From the NCBI RefSeq assembly GCF_029852145.1, contig NC_079976.1, forward strand, positions 16,699,117 to 16,763,116: 64,000 bases of DNA, written 5' to 3'. Both the position numbers and the translations under genes were made by a program. This document shows positions 42,970 to 53,988 of this stretch, in pieces. Numbering within the stretch: the stretch's first letter is position 1; every line of letters starts with the position of its first letter. The DNA is from Microplitis mediator (Eukaryota > Arthropoda > Insecta > Hymenoptera > Braconidae). The notes beneath the pieces are model-generated. The model was not told where the DNA came from. It did not search any database and was given only the letters and a program-made list of their open reading frames with translations.

Positions 42970-45960
42970 GTGCTGCAGGTGAATCCACAACGGTGCAGGA
43001 CATCGCTGGATCTACTTCTGGCGCGGAGACAAGACTGCAGAATGGATATTGTTCTGGTTTCAGAGCAATACCATTCAGCGTCCGGACCAAATTGGTTCTG
43101 TGACCCTTCGGGGACAGCGGCAATTTGGATTCCGGACCTAGGGTCTGTTTCCGTGATAGACAGTGGATCCAGGGATGGTATTGTATGGGTAGTTACGCCT
43201 GCGATCACCTTCGTGTCGTGCTATTTTACTCCTAACGAGCCTATCGCTGACTTCCGAAAGAGGGTTAATGAACTCGAAAGAGTCGTTCACAATCTTGAGG
43301 GAAAAATCGTGATAGGTGGTGATTTCAATGCGAAATCCATGGATTGGGGGATGGAATGGACCGACACGCGCGGTACTGAGCTCTCGGACATGATGGCAGG
43401 TCTCGATCTTGTCATTGTGAATAAGGGAAACACTGCAACTTTCCGCAGGGTGGGCACACGTGGGTCAATAATTGACCTCACCTTTGCTACTCAACGGATA
43501 GCTGCGGCGATCTCGGACTGGGCTGTTTTGGAGGAGTTTACGGCTAGCGATCATCAATACATCTCGTATACGGTACATGATCTACGGGGAAACCCTGTGA
43601 TTGTGTCCCAGCGATCAATGAAGCGGGTAGGTTGGAGGGTTTCGAGGCTGGATGGGGGTGCTTTACAAAAGGCAGTCTCAGACAGCCTTGAGGCCTTCCC
43701 TCCTATGTCTGCTGAGACGCGCGAAGATGTTGAGATGATTGTTGGCCGTATGATAAAGGCTATCGTCTTAGGCTGCGACACTGCGATGCCTCGACGTTCC
43801 GCGAGCTCATGCAGAAAACCAGCTTACTGGTGGACTGATGAGATCGCGCTGCTCAGGGCTGAGTATATGCGTCTTCGGAGGCAAGCACTCAGGATGCGAA
43901 AGCGTGATACTGGGCAGCAGGAGAACGAAGAGTATAAAGCGGCGAAGAAGCGACTGGTTGTGGCGATCAAGGAAAGCAAAGGGAGATGTTGACAGGCGGT
44001 CTGCGAAGAAGTAGATAATGATCTATGGGGCCTTGGCTACCAGATTGTTACTCGAAAATTCCTAGGTCGCAGTCCGGTATCACCTATGGAACCTAATGCG
44101 ATGCAGGAAATAGTCAATGTCCTGTTTCCGGAGCGTGAGGATCGAGACAGTCCAGTCTGGACTATATCCGATGACGAGTATCCACCTTTCTCAGCAGCTG
44201 AACTGCGGGTGGTTGTAAAGAGTCTCAAAGGAGGAAAGGCTCCGGTCCCCGACGGTATCCCCGTTGAGGTTTATAAGGCCCTCCTCCCTCAGCACGAACA
44301 ACTGCTTTTGAGTGCTTACAACTCCTGCATTTCGGTTGGAGTTTTTCCTGCACGATGGAAGCTGCAAAGGTTAGTCCTGTTGGACAAACGAAAAGGTCCG
44401 CCTTTTACTCCTTCGTCCTACAGGCCACTTTGCATGCTGGACGTAGCTGGAAAAATTCTCGAATCGTTAATTCGAAATCGACTGAGAATTGAAGTTGCGG
44501 ATGCTGGTGGTCTAGCGGAAAACCAACATGGTTTTCGGCTGGGTCGCAGCACAATCGGTGCTATTTCGGAAGCGCTTTCATTTGCCAGAAGAGCCTGGAC
44601 GGGAAACTATCGATCCCGTCCAGTATGCATTATGATGACATTCGATGTCAAAAATGCATTCAATTCGGCACGATGGCCGGATATAATGGAAGCGCTTCGA
44701 AAATTAGGTCTGTCCGAGTATCTCATTCGGATCATTGACGATTACTTACGTGATCGTTTTTTGATCTATGAGACTACTTTTGGCGAGATGATGAAGAAGC
44801 TAAGTGGAGGAGCGGCTCAGGGTTCTGTGTTAGGACCGGAACTCTGGATCATCCTTTACGACGCACTTCTACGTCTAGACCTACCGAGTGAGGTGATACT
44901 GGAGGGGTTTGCTGACGATGTGGCAGCACTAATCCTTGCGCGCTCTTACAAGAGTGCGCAAAGATTAGCAAGCCTGGTCGCGACCAAAGTGGACGCTTGG
45001 CTGAATGACCATGGTATGGCATTGGCTAAGGCGAAAACTGAGGTTATAGTACTCACAGCCCAGAGGTGGTTCCCGAGTCCTTTCCGTGCTCTCGTCGTGG
45101 ATCAACACGTCGAGAGTAGAAGTTCTCTGAAATACCTCGGGGTGACGATCGATACGAAACTTACGTTTCGCGATCAGATTGTCGGTGCGGCTAATAAAGC
45201 GGCAACGTTGGTAGCAAACCTTTCTCGGTTGATGCCGAACGTCGGAGGATCGAGGAGCAGCCGTAGACTGCCTCTCATAAGTGTTTCAAACTCGATAATG
45301 CTTTACGGAGCAGAAATCTGGTGTGAGTCACTTGAAGTAGAATGCTATCGTCGACGACTGGCATCTGTTCAACGGAGAGGTGCACTGAGGATAGCTTGCG
45401 CTTACCGAACGGTTTCGGAAGCAGCCGTGATGGTCATCGCGGGTGTGATTCCAATCGACCTTTTAGGGTTCGAGAGGAGACGCATCTGGGATGCCCGTCG
45501 GGCTGGGGAAGAACCGTTGGAAAGAGTTAAGGCTCGAGAACGCGAGGAAACCCTGAGACTCTGGCAAGAGCGATGGGAATCTGCGGAAACGGGACGTTGG
45601 ACATTCAAGCTCATTAAACGAGTCCGTGACTGGATTTCACGGAAAGAAGGAGAGGTGGATTACTACCTTTCCCAATTTCTGTCCGGTCACGGCCAGTTTA
45701 ATGAGTACTTGTATCGCATGGGGATCCGAACCGATCCTTACTGCCAATACTGTCCGCAAGTTGTCGACTCTGCCGAGCACACTTTCTTTTTCTGTCAGCG
45801 TTGGTCTGAAATACGGCTGTGCTTTCAGGAGGAGAAGGAAGTGCCAAATGCCGCTGACCTGGTGATACCTTGAATGTTGGCGACGGCAGACAATTTCAAC
45901 ACAATGACAACATACGCCCGAAAGCTGATAACGGAGAAGAAAAAAGAAGAGATTGTGTAG
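42970..45960 (+). pseudogene. R1-clade ORF2 (endonuclease-RT) with two in-frame TGA codons
   Basis: One reading frame runs from just after the ORF1 stop to the TAG at 45958-45960, interrupted by TGA at 43990-43992 and 45871-45873. The endonuclease (about residues 5-200) has V-L-V-S-E-Q-Y, G-G-D-F-N-A-K-S and A-S-D-H. The RT has S-S-Y-R-P-L-C-M-L, F-D-V-K-N-A-F-N-S-A, A-A-Q-G-S-V-L-G-P and F-A-D-D near 646. A CCHC finger (C-Q-Y-C...H...C) is near 924. In related proteins a tryptophan sits at both stop positions, so both are probably TGG-to-TGA changes. No ATG is evident; the frame starts around GTG at 42970. Confidence 0.85.
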
Positions 45961-46004
45961 AATTGAAGAAGATAAACAGCGACGGCGACAAGAAAAGGAA
46001 GACT

Positions 46005-46042
46005 AGCACTGCGAAGTAATGCTAACGCGGTCCCGCAGTGCT
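46005..46042 (+). other. 3' UTR hairpin AGCACTGCG/CGCAGTGCT
   Basis: A perfect 9-bp stem around a 20-base loop in the R1-clade 3' UTR. Such hairpins are where the RT recognises its template. Confidence 0.6.
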
Positions 46043-46084
46043 AGGTCTGAAGAAGGGAGGGATTGAGGTTTTTAGCCGGTAGGG

Positions 46085-46142
46085 CCCCCAAGGATACAGT
46101 TATTTGCTTAAAACATCATTTAAGTAAATACATCCTTGGGGG
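46085..46142 (+). other. 3' UTR hairpin with 11-bp stem
   Basis: CCCCCAAGGAT (46085-46095) pairs with ATCCTTGGGGG (46132-46142). The loop itself pairs (TTTGCTTAAA with TTTAAGTAAA). Confidence 0.7.
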
Positions 46143-46244
46143 AGGAGCCCGGCACACGGAGAACAATAGGCATATGGAGAGCAGCTTTTCATATGAATAC
46201 TGATTTCTACAGTGCGGTGACGCATTTTTCCCTCAATCTCCTTC

Positions 46245-46246
<2 letters not shown>

Positions 46247-46276
<30 letters not shown>
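46247..46276 (+). other. Poly(A) tail of the first R1-clade copy
   Basis: Thirty A residues followed at once by CT and the ATATCGTCTGCT 5' end of the next copy. Confidence 0.85.
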
Positions 46277-46278
<2 letters not shown>

Positions 46279-46484
46279 ATATCGTCTGCTTGGGGGAGAA
46301 ACCCAACTCCTACCGAGCGCGTCCCCGGGTGGCGGATAGGAGAACGTCCTCACCGGTCGTCAGGTCAGCAGATAGGGGTGAAATAAAATAGCCCCCGCGG
46401 ACCAAACGTGGTGCGAGGAGAAGCTAAACTCCTCAAAAAACAGAGACGAGCGTGATGTGTAAGGCGAAAATTTTCTTTTCAAGT

Positions 46485-47269
46485 ATGATGGAACAACAGA
46501 AGGAGAAAAGTTCGTTTACGGAGCAGAGGAGGGATACCTCAGCCACGGCTCCCTCAGGTGGGTTAGCAGCACCTGCGCGGTCGACATCCAGCGACTGCTC
46601 GACGCCCTTGGTTGACCACTTGGCCAAGGGGAAACGTATCGTCGATACGCCAAGTGAAGCCCCAGGGACGACTACTGGGAGCTGTGGGATGGAGTTTCTC
46701 ACACTACGAGACGGAGCCATTTCTTGGGAAGATTCGGGACTGGAAGAACTCCAAGAAGTTCTTAAAGAGACCCTTAGGACGATTGTCACGAAGAAGACAG
46801 TGGCATCAGAGGTTACTGCTGGTGTAAAAGAAGCTGCGTTGATACTAACGGAGCTACTTGTACACCGCAAAACCTGGAAAGATGCCCAGAGAAAGCTTGC
46901 GGTGGTCGAAATGAAGGAGCGTAAGCGCCTTTCCGAGGAGTTAAAACTTTTCGAAGAACTTCGGAAGGTTGCGACTCAAGTAAATACTCCTCAGAAGAAG
47001 ACAAAGAAGATAACTGCCAAGAATGGGAACGAACACTTCAGCCCACCTAAAGGACCTGAAGAGTCTTCCGTCGTTTCCTATTCCGAGGTAGTAGCCGGAG
47101 GCAACACACCCTGCGGCAAGGAGGCCCCGAAAGGGAATCGTCCCTTGTCATTGCCCGAGGAGGGAGACAGGGAAATGAAAAAGAAGAAGGACGCGGAGAG
47201 TGGAGATGAAAAGCCCGATGAAGAGCAATTCATCGTAGTAGAAAGACAGAAGAAGAAGAAGAAACGGAG
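46485..47269 (+). pseudogene. R1-clade ORF1, N-terminal part (second copy)
   Basis: From the ATG pair at 46485 the frame parallels 41358 onward, including G-L-A-A-P-A-R-S-T and L-K-E-T-L-R-T-I-V, and ends in the basic K-rich tract where the insertion begins. Subtracting 1352 bp (insertion plus one GGAG) puts it in frame with 48622-49337. Confidence 0.8.
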
Positions 47270-47749
47270 TGTTACGTTCTGGCTTTAATTAAATTTAAAT
47301 AAAAATTTTTAGAAATTTTTTTTTGAAGTCTCGAATTATTTATTCGCCACAGTGGGCGAATAAACGGTTCGACACTTCTTATAATCATAATTAATTAATA
47401 AATTAATAAATCGTTACTTTGGTGGCGATATTATTTTTATTCACCGCCAACATTGTAACGGAAATCTCTTGCGATAAGAGAGTCGCCGTGGCTCCCGGAT
47501 AGTCTAAACAGATGATGATGCATGAGACCCGGGCCACGACGATTCTCTCATAGGAAACCTGAGATGCAACGTTAACAGTTTTTATAATGTATTATACCAA
47601 GGAGCGACAGAATCAAGTCAGTCGATCACAAGATCTAGTAGAGCTAAGAACTCTATACAAATCCGCTGGCTTGATCCTGTCACTCGGACTTTAAGGCAAA
47701 ATATATATATATCTATTCGTATTTCTTCAAAATACATTTTCCTTTTTAA

Positions 47750-47865
47750 CTTTGGGCACCGCCACTGGCAGCCCAATATTAATACACACCTCATACTGGG
47801 CGCCGTCCTCGGCAGCCTAATATTCTCACCTGCTTTGGGCGCCGACACTGGCAGCCCAAGCACTT
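47750..47865. repeat. Three GGGC(G/A)CCG...GGCAGCC(C/T)AA units upstream of the small ORF
   Basis: Units near 47752, 47798 and 47836 each form a TTGGGC...GCCCAA hairpin. On the minus strand they contain GGCGCCCAAAG, close to the Gypsy PBS word GGCGCCCAA. Confidence 0.65.
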
Positions 47866-47886
47866 CCTTCCTGACTTCCAAAATTC

Positions 47887-48468
47887 ATGCCGAGAAGCCG
47901 AAGGGCAGGTAAAAAGGCCCAATTACGACGGGTTCTTCGTACGATCCATGAGGATCTCGGTCGTTCAGTTCACCAACACCGCCGCCTAGAAATTGTTGCC
48001 GAGGAAGTTCTTCTCGACCCAGTGACGTTGGTTATTCCAAATTCGGGTATCGCGTTAAGTGAGGTTCGTGAGTTGTCAAGCCCTTGTGTTGTTGAGCCGT
48101 CGAGCTCTTGTGTCGTAGAGCCATCGAGCTCTTGTGTTGTTGAGCTGTCGAGCTCTGGTGGTGTGGTCCAACAGCTGGAGTCGCTCGTCCTTACGGAGGA
48201 ACCGAGCCTTCAAAGCTCTTCCTGTGCAGAGGAGGATTCACGGGCAAACCCAGTCTTCTGGACTGGTATCAGTGAGGGTTGGCAGTTGGATCCAGTGGAC
48301 GTTCCATCCGTCCATCCACCCAGTGGGAGCATCCCTTTTCACGACCCTCGTTACGGGTACTACTCAGAGGCCTACTTCAAGGCCACCGGCCGAGACGCCT
48401 ACGCACCAGCGGAGGCGAAGAAGTTACGCAAGAAAGGGATTATTTGGGCTGACTTATGGGGCCCATAA
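47887..48468 (+). CDS. Protein of unknown function, 193 aa, in mobile element
   Basis: An intact ORF, higher in GC than the flanks. It starts M-P-R-S-R-R-A-G-K-K with a basic helix-prone N-terminus. Residues 62-92 hold a 24-bp/8-residue repeat (S-S-C-V-V-E-P-S) three to four times. The C-terminal half has S-I-P-F-H-D-P-R-Y-G-Y-Y (148-159) and ends W-A-D-L-W-G-P. No known domain. The stop lies 149 bp from the element end, like the ORF at 17284-17643, with which it shares D-P-R-(F/Y) plus aromatics. It may be a gag-like or accessory protein of the mobile family, or a captured host gene. It has no stop or frameshift although the surrounding R1 copy is dead. Confidence 0.6.
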   Translation: MPRSRRAGKKAQLRRVLRTIHEDLGRSVHQHRRLEIVAEEVLLDPVTLVIPNSGIALSEVRELSSPCVVEPSSSCVVEPSSSCVVELSSSGGVVQQLESLVLTEEPSLQSSSCAEEDSRANPVFWTGISEGWQLDPVDVPSVHPPSGSIPFHDPRYGYYSEAYFKATGRDAYAPAEAKKLRKKGIIWADLWGP

Positions 48469-48621
48469 TTTCCACCATGGTAAGTCATTGAACTTTTTGC
48501 ATAAAATAAGAGAAGGTCAACAGCTGACGCACCTGGGGTCTATTGACACCCTAACGACGTCAACCAGGTCAAATTAAAAATATTCTGTATGATCAATAGA
48601 TAAGCCAGAATGTAACAGGAG

Positions 48622-49337
48622 AAAAACAGAAAAGGCGGCAGTGGCAGGAATCAGTGAAGCAAGAGGACCGGGACAGGATGGGACATCTGATGGACTAACG
48701 ACGGAACGGACCACAGCATCCAGGGAGGCCAAGCAGCGGAAGAGACGACAACGGGCGGAGGCCGTTCTGATCACACCAGGTGAGTCGAGATCGTCTGGGG
48801 AAGTTTTGAAAGCATTGCGATCGAAACTCTCTCCGGAAGATCTTACTACTATTGTAAGATCGATAAGGACAGCCAGGAAAGGCGGTCTTCTTATTGAGTT
48901 CGAGGGATCTGTTAAAGATCGCTCCGCTCTCGATAAGAAGATTGCCGTTGCGGTTGGTGGAGTGGTCGCGGTGCGCCATCTCGTTCCTACCACTACGGTG
49001 GTTATTGACGCGCCGGACGCTGCGACAACAGTTGATGAGGTAAGGGCAACCTTGCGTCGGAGCATTGGTGAAGGTGCGGACGAGCTCAAAGTTGATATAA
49101 CTAAACCCAATAAATGGGGAGCAGTCCGTGCCTTCATTGAGGCAAGATGCGCCGTCGCCACTGCCTTAGAGACGTTGGAAAAGGTAAAAGTAGGCTGGTT
49201 GGTCTGTCGTATCCACCGCTGGGAACGGCTCGATCGATGCTTTCGCTGCCATGGTCTTGGTAATTCGGCCGGATCATGTAAGGTGGAAGTTGATCGGTCG
49301 GGCCTTTCCTGGCGTTGCGGCCAGGCGGACTACCAGC
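48622..49337 (+). pseudogene. R1-clade ORF1, C-terminal part (second copy)
   Basis: Parallels 42180-42850 of the first copy nearly codon for codon (e.g. K-L-S-P-E-D-L-T-T-I-V-R-S-I). The first zinc knuckle C-F-R-C-H-G-L-G remains but has N for H, and the second has S for C and Y for H. The match is lost at about 49337 where foreign sequence begins. Confidence 0.8.
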
Positions 49338-50546
49338 CGACTTTTATTTCCCCGGTATCGGCAACCAGTCTAAACGTACACGTAAATTATAACCTAAAAA
49401 CTATATCCTTTAGAGATGAGAGACATGACCGGTGGTAGCGGCATGTCCTGGTGCGCTCAGTATGCTAGGTTGTGGAGAGAGAGTCGCGGTTCTTTCAATG
49501 CGAAAGAAGCCGATTATTTAAATAATAGAAAAGACATAAAGTAGCAAAACAAAACTAAAAAATGTACAACAAAGATGACGCGAGTGCGACGCGGAGGGTC
49601 CAAAAGACCCGCGGTCCAATACTCTCAGACTATCACGCAAATAAATACCTGGATACAACATCGGGAACCTCTCGACGGCGACGAATCACAAACTTAATCC
49701 ACTGCTAGATAGACTACAAAATAAAATATAAATAAATAATGCGGTAATCTGCGATAATTAATTAATGCGACGGGCGGCTCCAAGAGCACCATACACAGGG
49801 CTACAGGCTCCAAAACGACGAAAAGTCTAGGATGGCGGTCGAGGTCCACCGTGGCGACTCTCCGACTAACTACCGCTTACTCTCCGACTGGGTCAACTCG
49901 TACACGAGCGACGCCAAGTCTCAACTTTTCTCCTCAACGGTAGTCACACAACTGTCCCACGATAATCTCCCACTCTAACTCACTCGCTCCATTCCTTTTC
50001 TTTTAATCTCACATTCTCGCTTCTCCATCCATTCTTACCTTCACAAGCATACAAGCCGTGGACTCACGGGCCTTTCCATAATGTCACTCCCCGTGATATC
50101 CGAAGTTAGCGAATTGTTGGCTTCCTCGAGCATCGCAAAAGAGGCCTGCCATCCCTCCAGTAAACGTACACGTACCCCAGCTAACTCCGGGTACCACCAC
50201 GAAGGTGCGGCGACATCTCAGTCGCACCTCCGTGATCACCACGTCAACCCCGAGGGCTAAACCTGGGCCTAGTCGTCATCACTGGTCGGGAGGCATGTTA
50301 TTTTGGCCACTATCTGCGACACAGCTAGACATCCCCCGTTAAATCTACGCTCCATCATACAGACACTCCAAAACATACCCCATACCGTTCACGTACTCTA
50401 TCACAAACTTAACCAACCGTACACATTTATACCCCATATCCTCAACTCATTCTCTACTACACTCAACTCAACACACATACTCACGTTATCTCTCTCTAGC
50501 AGACAGACTCACACGTACTCCAACCTTCAACTCCACCCGCTCGGCA
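49338..50546. other. Unassigned, probably degraded LTR-type insertion
   Basis: Foreign to the R1 copy. The minus strand has AACGGGGGATG followed by TCTAGC near 50325-50345, resembling a polypurine tract plus LTR start. TAAACGTACACGTA occurs at 49371 and again at 50161. No ORF with a domain. Borders and class are uncertain. Confidence 0.3.
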
Positions 50547-50556
50547 ATGTAACGTC

Positions 50557-50597
<41 letters not shown>
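50547..50597. repeat. (TA)n microsatellite flanked by CACAA/TTGTG
   Basis: A TA run of about 18 units between GTCACAA and TTGTGAG. Confidence 0.8.
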
Positions 50598-50600
<3 letters not shown>

Positions 50601-51737
50601 GAGTGGTTCACAATTATCTCTGCGCCAATATATATATATATATATATATTGTAACGGGTTTTTCACCACCGGGGATCTACCGGAGTGAAGTCCGAATACA
50701 CTTACGATTATTGGCAACCTTGTTCAAAATTTATAGTTGGGCGCCAGGTGATTTTACTATCACCAAATAAACAATTATCAAAAATGTCGACTCAGGGTGG
50801 CGGATCGGGGAAAGGTCAGGCACTTAAGATTACGATAAATAATTGATCAGAATTAAACAAAAATAATTAATCGTATATTGAACACAGAATAATAAATTGA
50901 TCGGTATCACAAATTAAGTATCGGTTACAAAAAAAAATAAATGCCGTTGTCGGCTTGACTCAATATAAACAAAACAAAATTGCTCGTAGTTGATCGGAAA
51001 ACAAATCAGTTCATTGCTCAAAAAACATAGTCCGTTGACGAAATTAAAATAAAATAATTTTATTGTCCGGAGACACACACACAGCGGAAGTATTAAAGAA
51101 ATACTTGACGAGTGACGTCAGAGTATTCTTACACGGCGAGGTGACAAGACTACTGTTGCGAATGAGACACGGATAATCCGTAATTCTCAGAATTGCTCGA
51201 ACGAAATAAAATAAAATATAAAATAATATTTTATTTCGGTAACACGTTAAATCGCACGATCCCATAATTTTTACGCGTAACTAATTATTAATTTTTAATT
51301 ATTACACGAACGCGGATCACTTGTTCACACTAAATTCACTAGAACACGTTGTTCAGTTTTCGGGCCGAGGCTTCGGCTTGTTCACTTGTTCACTTGTTCA
51401 CGGAGTCGGTTAGTGTCGGTCGAAATTAATTGTCGTGATCAATTAATTTAACTAGTCGTTGATCAAAACTCGGATTGGTCGTTTTAGTCGTAAATCGCGT
51501 TGTTCAATCGTCGGGATCGAAATTGGTCGTAGTTGAATTGTTCAAAAAAAAATAAACGTGGCCGTTCAGTACGGCGTCTATCCCGGATCTCTCGTGACAA
51601 TCAATGCGTTAGATCGTTTGTTCGGTCAAAGTCGGAATTTTTGATGCTAGAGGTCACTAAAATTTGCTCACCGGATAATTATTTATTATTTCAAATAATT
51701 TTCAAACCACGGGTCGATGTCGAATTTTCCTCATGTT

Positions 51738-51794
<57 letters not shown>

Positions 51795-51819
51795 GCGCAG
51801 AGATAATTGTGAACCACTC
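50601..51819. repeat. Inverted 28-bp arms around (TA)n-flanked core
   Basis: 50601-50628 (GAGTGGTTCACAATTATCTC...) is the perfect inverse of 51792-51819. Each arm is followed inward by a (TA)n run and then TTGTAAC/GTTACAA. The simplest reading is a short palindromic element with a (TA)n centre into which another element inserted. Confidence 0.7.
50650..51740 (-). mobile_element. LTR-like insertion inside the (TA)n tract
   Basis: Ends TGTAACGGG...CATGTTACA, with ATAT on both sides (trivial in TA repeats). On the minus strand AAAATCACC is followed by TGGCGCCCAAC near 50738-50765, the same PBS word as in the Gypsy element. So 51740-50761 may be an LTR and the rest a stub of internal sequence. 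No ORF with a domain. Confidence 0.4.
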
Positions 51820-51821
51820 AT

Positions 51822-52928
51822 AAAATTTCTTAATATTAGTATATATAGCATAGTATAATGCTGTATATCAGCACAACAATAATATTTTTTTGAAATTTTT
51901 TTTGGTTTCGTATATACTTCATTTTTGGATTCAGACACATAACGATACTTGTCAGATCTGGCTTCACAATTCGCTAGTATCATTTACTTTATTGACCCAT
52001 TAATACTTATGAGCCATGAATATTCTAAGAGATACTTATGAGCCACAAATATTCTAAAAGACACTTGTGAGCACACTTAGTAACAAAACGTTTGCGTTCA
52101 TATCTGAAACACAAAGGCTTGTAAGAAATAAGAAATAATTTCGCGATTTTCATTGAAAAAATTCATTTTATAATTAGACTGATTATTCAGTTAGGAGTGA
52201 TATAAAAGTGGCAAAAAAAAGTATTTTTAGCTAAAAGAATTTTAAAGCTGACGAAGTTTTGCTTTTGGAAGAGGAAATATTTATTGTCATCTATGCTCCT
52301 TTAGTTTCCACTTCTTATATCACATTATTTTTCAAAGTTTTAATTGTGTTGTTTAATAGTGAGTGTTGACATCTTTTTTTTTTAGACAATAAATTTTTCT
52401 TTACCATTACATTCGTATATTTATGATTCCTAACGATAATTGTCAACCATTCAACGATTTATGTTATTCCCTATTGAATAATCAGCTAATAAATTAATAT
52501 GAAAACTTAATTAAGTCATATCAATTTGTATCATATATTTTATATTACAATAAATGACCAGGGGTTAGAATTACGATTTTTCAAATGGTCTCATAAGTTT
52601 CCTTTGATGTATATTATACTGATAGATGCATAATCAGACAGGTCGCTAGTGTCGAGCTGGCTGGTTGCGTTTATATCTGCTCTGCAGTTCTTATATTTTT
52701 CTACTATTCAATCATTAGTGATCTCTGTTAGCAATAAAAGTTTTAAGTGCAGTTTTATTTTTTGAATATTTTGAAATAATTGGTTCCTTTTTGCAGTGGT
52801 TAATTCACATCATATTTAATTTTATATTATCGCTCAGCGTGTTTTTTTGGTCATTAACTATATAATTAAATTGATTTGTCACTCAGTACTTTTAACTCGG
52901 CGACACTTACGCCACTTACTGCCTTTTA
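51822..52928. other. AT-rich gap
   Basis: A short tandem repeat TACTTATGAGCCA(Y)RAATATTCTAA at 52007-52075 (about 2.5 units). Otherwise no gene; the 5' UTR of the next non-LTR element probably starts in the last few hundred bases. Confidence 0.45.
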
Positions 52929-52973
52929 GTGAACTTATACTCCTATCTACCGACTGTCAAGTTATCCATCAAA

Positions 52974-53988
52974 ATGACTAAATCTAAGTGTGCTCTTTAT
53001 TATCTTGAGATCACCAAAGTATCTGACTCGGTAACAACTAGACTTAAGTGTGCTCATTCCTTCCACGCTGACTGCGTTGCTACAAGATACTCCATCGATA
53101 CTACAGAGGCTGGAAATGTTGTCAGTCTGAAATGTCCATCATGTACCTTTGAAAATCGTGTGTCCAACCTGCTTGATAAAATTGATCAAAGATTGGGCAG
53201 TCTTGAAGGACTCAAGAGCACCATAGAAACTATGTCTGCTGATATTAAATCGCTCCAAGGAGACAATAAGAAAATCCGAGAAGATCTTAAGGTATGTCAA
53301 GCTACTTACAGTTCAATTGCTGAAGACGTTTGTATTGTTACAGATAGTGTTGATAAAGTTGTACATGAAATTGCTGTCCATGATTCTCGCCTTAAGGTGA
53401 TCGAAAATAAAGTCACTGATACTTCGTCTATTGTAAATTCTTCTTCTAATCGTGCAACTATACTTCGTATGGCCTGTTTAAGTATTGCAAATCAACTTGT
53501 CGTCACGGGGGTCCCAAAAACGGATACTACAACTAATCCAAAAAAACTAGCTCAGGACTTTGTACCAGCTCTGTTTAATTGACTCAACGTGCGCTGGTGA
53601 AATTGTCCGTGCTCATCGGATGGGCCGCATGGTACCCAACTCTCAAGCCAATAATGTTAATGGTAGTAATAACCGAACAAGATCTCGTGCGATCCTGGTT
53701 GAGCTCACATCTCCACTTAAATGTAAACTCACGATTGAAGCTAAGAAGAAAGTACCGGATTTACAGGCTTCCTCAATAAATGCGTTGTTGCCATCGAGCA
53801 GAGTTTGTATCAACCGACGTATACCACCTGAACTATACCAACTACGCACGGAAGTCTGCAAAAAATTTCCTCAGATAGACTCAAAGCTAATTTGGATTAA
53901 AGGTAGAGCAGTCTTCATACGTAAAGATCAAAACTCTAAGCCGATTAAAATACTGCCCACGACAAATCTTTCTAATTTAAATTTATAA
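52974..53988 (+). pseudogene. CR1/L2-like ORF1, frameshifted
   Basis: The likely ATG is at 52974, though the frame is open from 52929. The start has a cysteine/histidine cluster (K-C-A-L...K-C-A-H-S-F-H-A-D-C...C-P-S-C-T), a degenerate PHD/RING finger. A coiled coil follows (I-D-Q-R-L-G-S-L-E-G-L-K-S-T-I). The frame closes with TGA at 53580-53582 while the +1 frame (from about 53560) continues through V-R-A-H-R-M-G to the TAA at 53986-53988. The join falls in a conserved block, so one base was probably gained. Expected role: RNA binding and chaperone. Confidence 0.7.

Larger units (their letters stand above)
41153..46276 (+). mobile_element. R1-clade non-LTR retrotransposon, near full length
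   Basis: The 5' end (ATATCGTCTGCT) is set by comparison with the next copy at 46278. It has a ~200-bp structured 5' UTR, ORF1 with three zinc knuckles, ORF2 with endonuclease and RT but no RNase H, a 3' UTR with two strong hairpins, and a 30-base poly(A) (46247-46276). R1-clade membership rests on the ORF1 knuckle arrangement, the S-E-Q-Y endonuclease motif and the F-A-D-D RT. Two in-frame TGA codons in ORF2 make this copy defective. It is not in 28S rDNA, so it is not canonical R1; Waldo/SART-like relatives are candidates. Confidence 0.88.
47270..48617. mobile_element. TGTTACGTTCTGG-ended element with a 193-codon ORF
   Basis: Ends TGTTACGTTCTGGCTT and AAGCCAGAATGTAACA are inverse over 16 bp with one mismatch. 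GGAG is duplicated (47266-47269 and 48618-48621). Removing 1352 bp restores the host ORF1 frame exactly, so the borders are secure. Inside are an ORF (47887-48468) and three copies of a TGGGCGCCG...CTGGCAGCCCAA word (47750-47865). TG...CA ends and a 4-bp duplication fit LTR-type integration, while the 16-bp inverted end fits a DNA transposon. No LTR pair or transposase is present. Confidence 0.8.
46278..49337 (+). mobile_element. Second R1-clade element copy, interrupted and truncated
   Basis: The same 5' UTR as the copy at 41153 begins right after that copy's poly(A), giving a head-to-tail pair. Its ORF1 is split by the 47270-48617 insertion and stops matching near 49337, inside the second zinc knuckle. 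ORF2 is missing. ORF1 identity with the first copy varies along its length, and it looks like a related subfamily, not a duplicate. Confidence 0.8.

Noticed and set aside
41153..46276. Canonical 28S-specific R1
   Set aside because: No rDNA flanks; the left flank is an unrelated acidic ORF.
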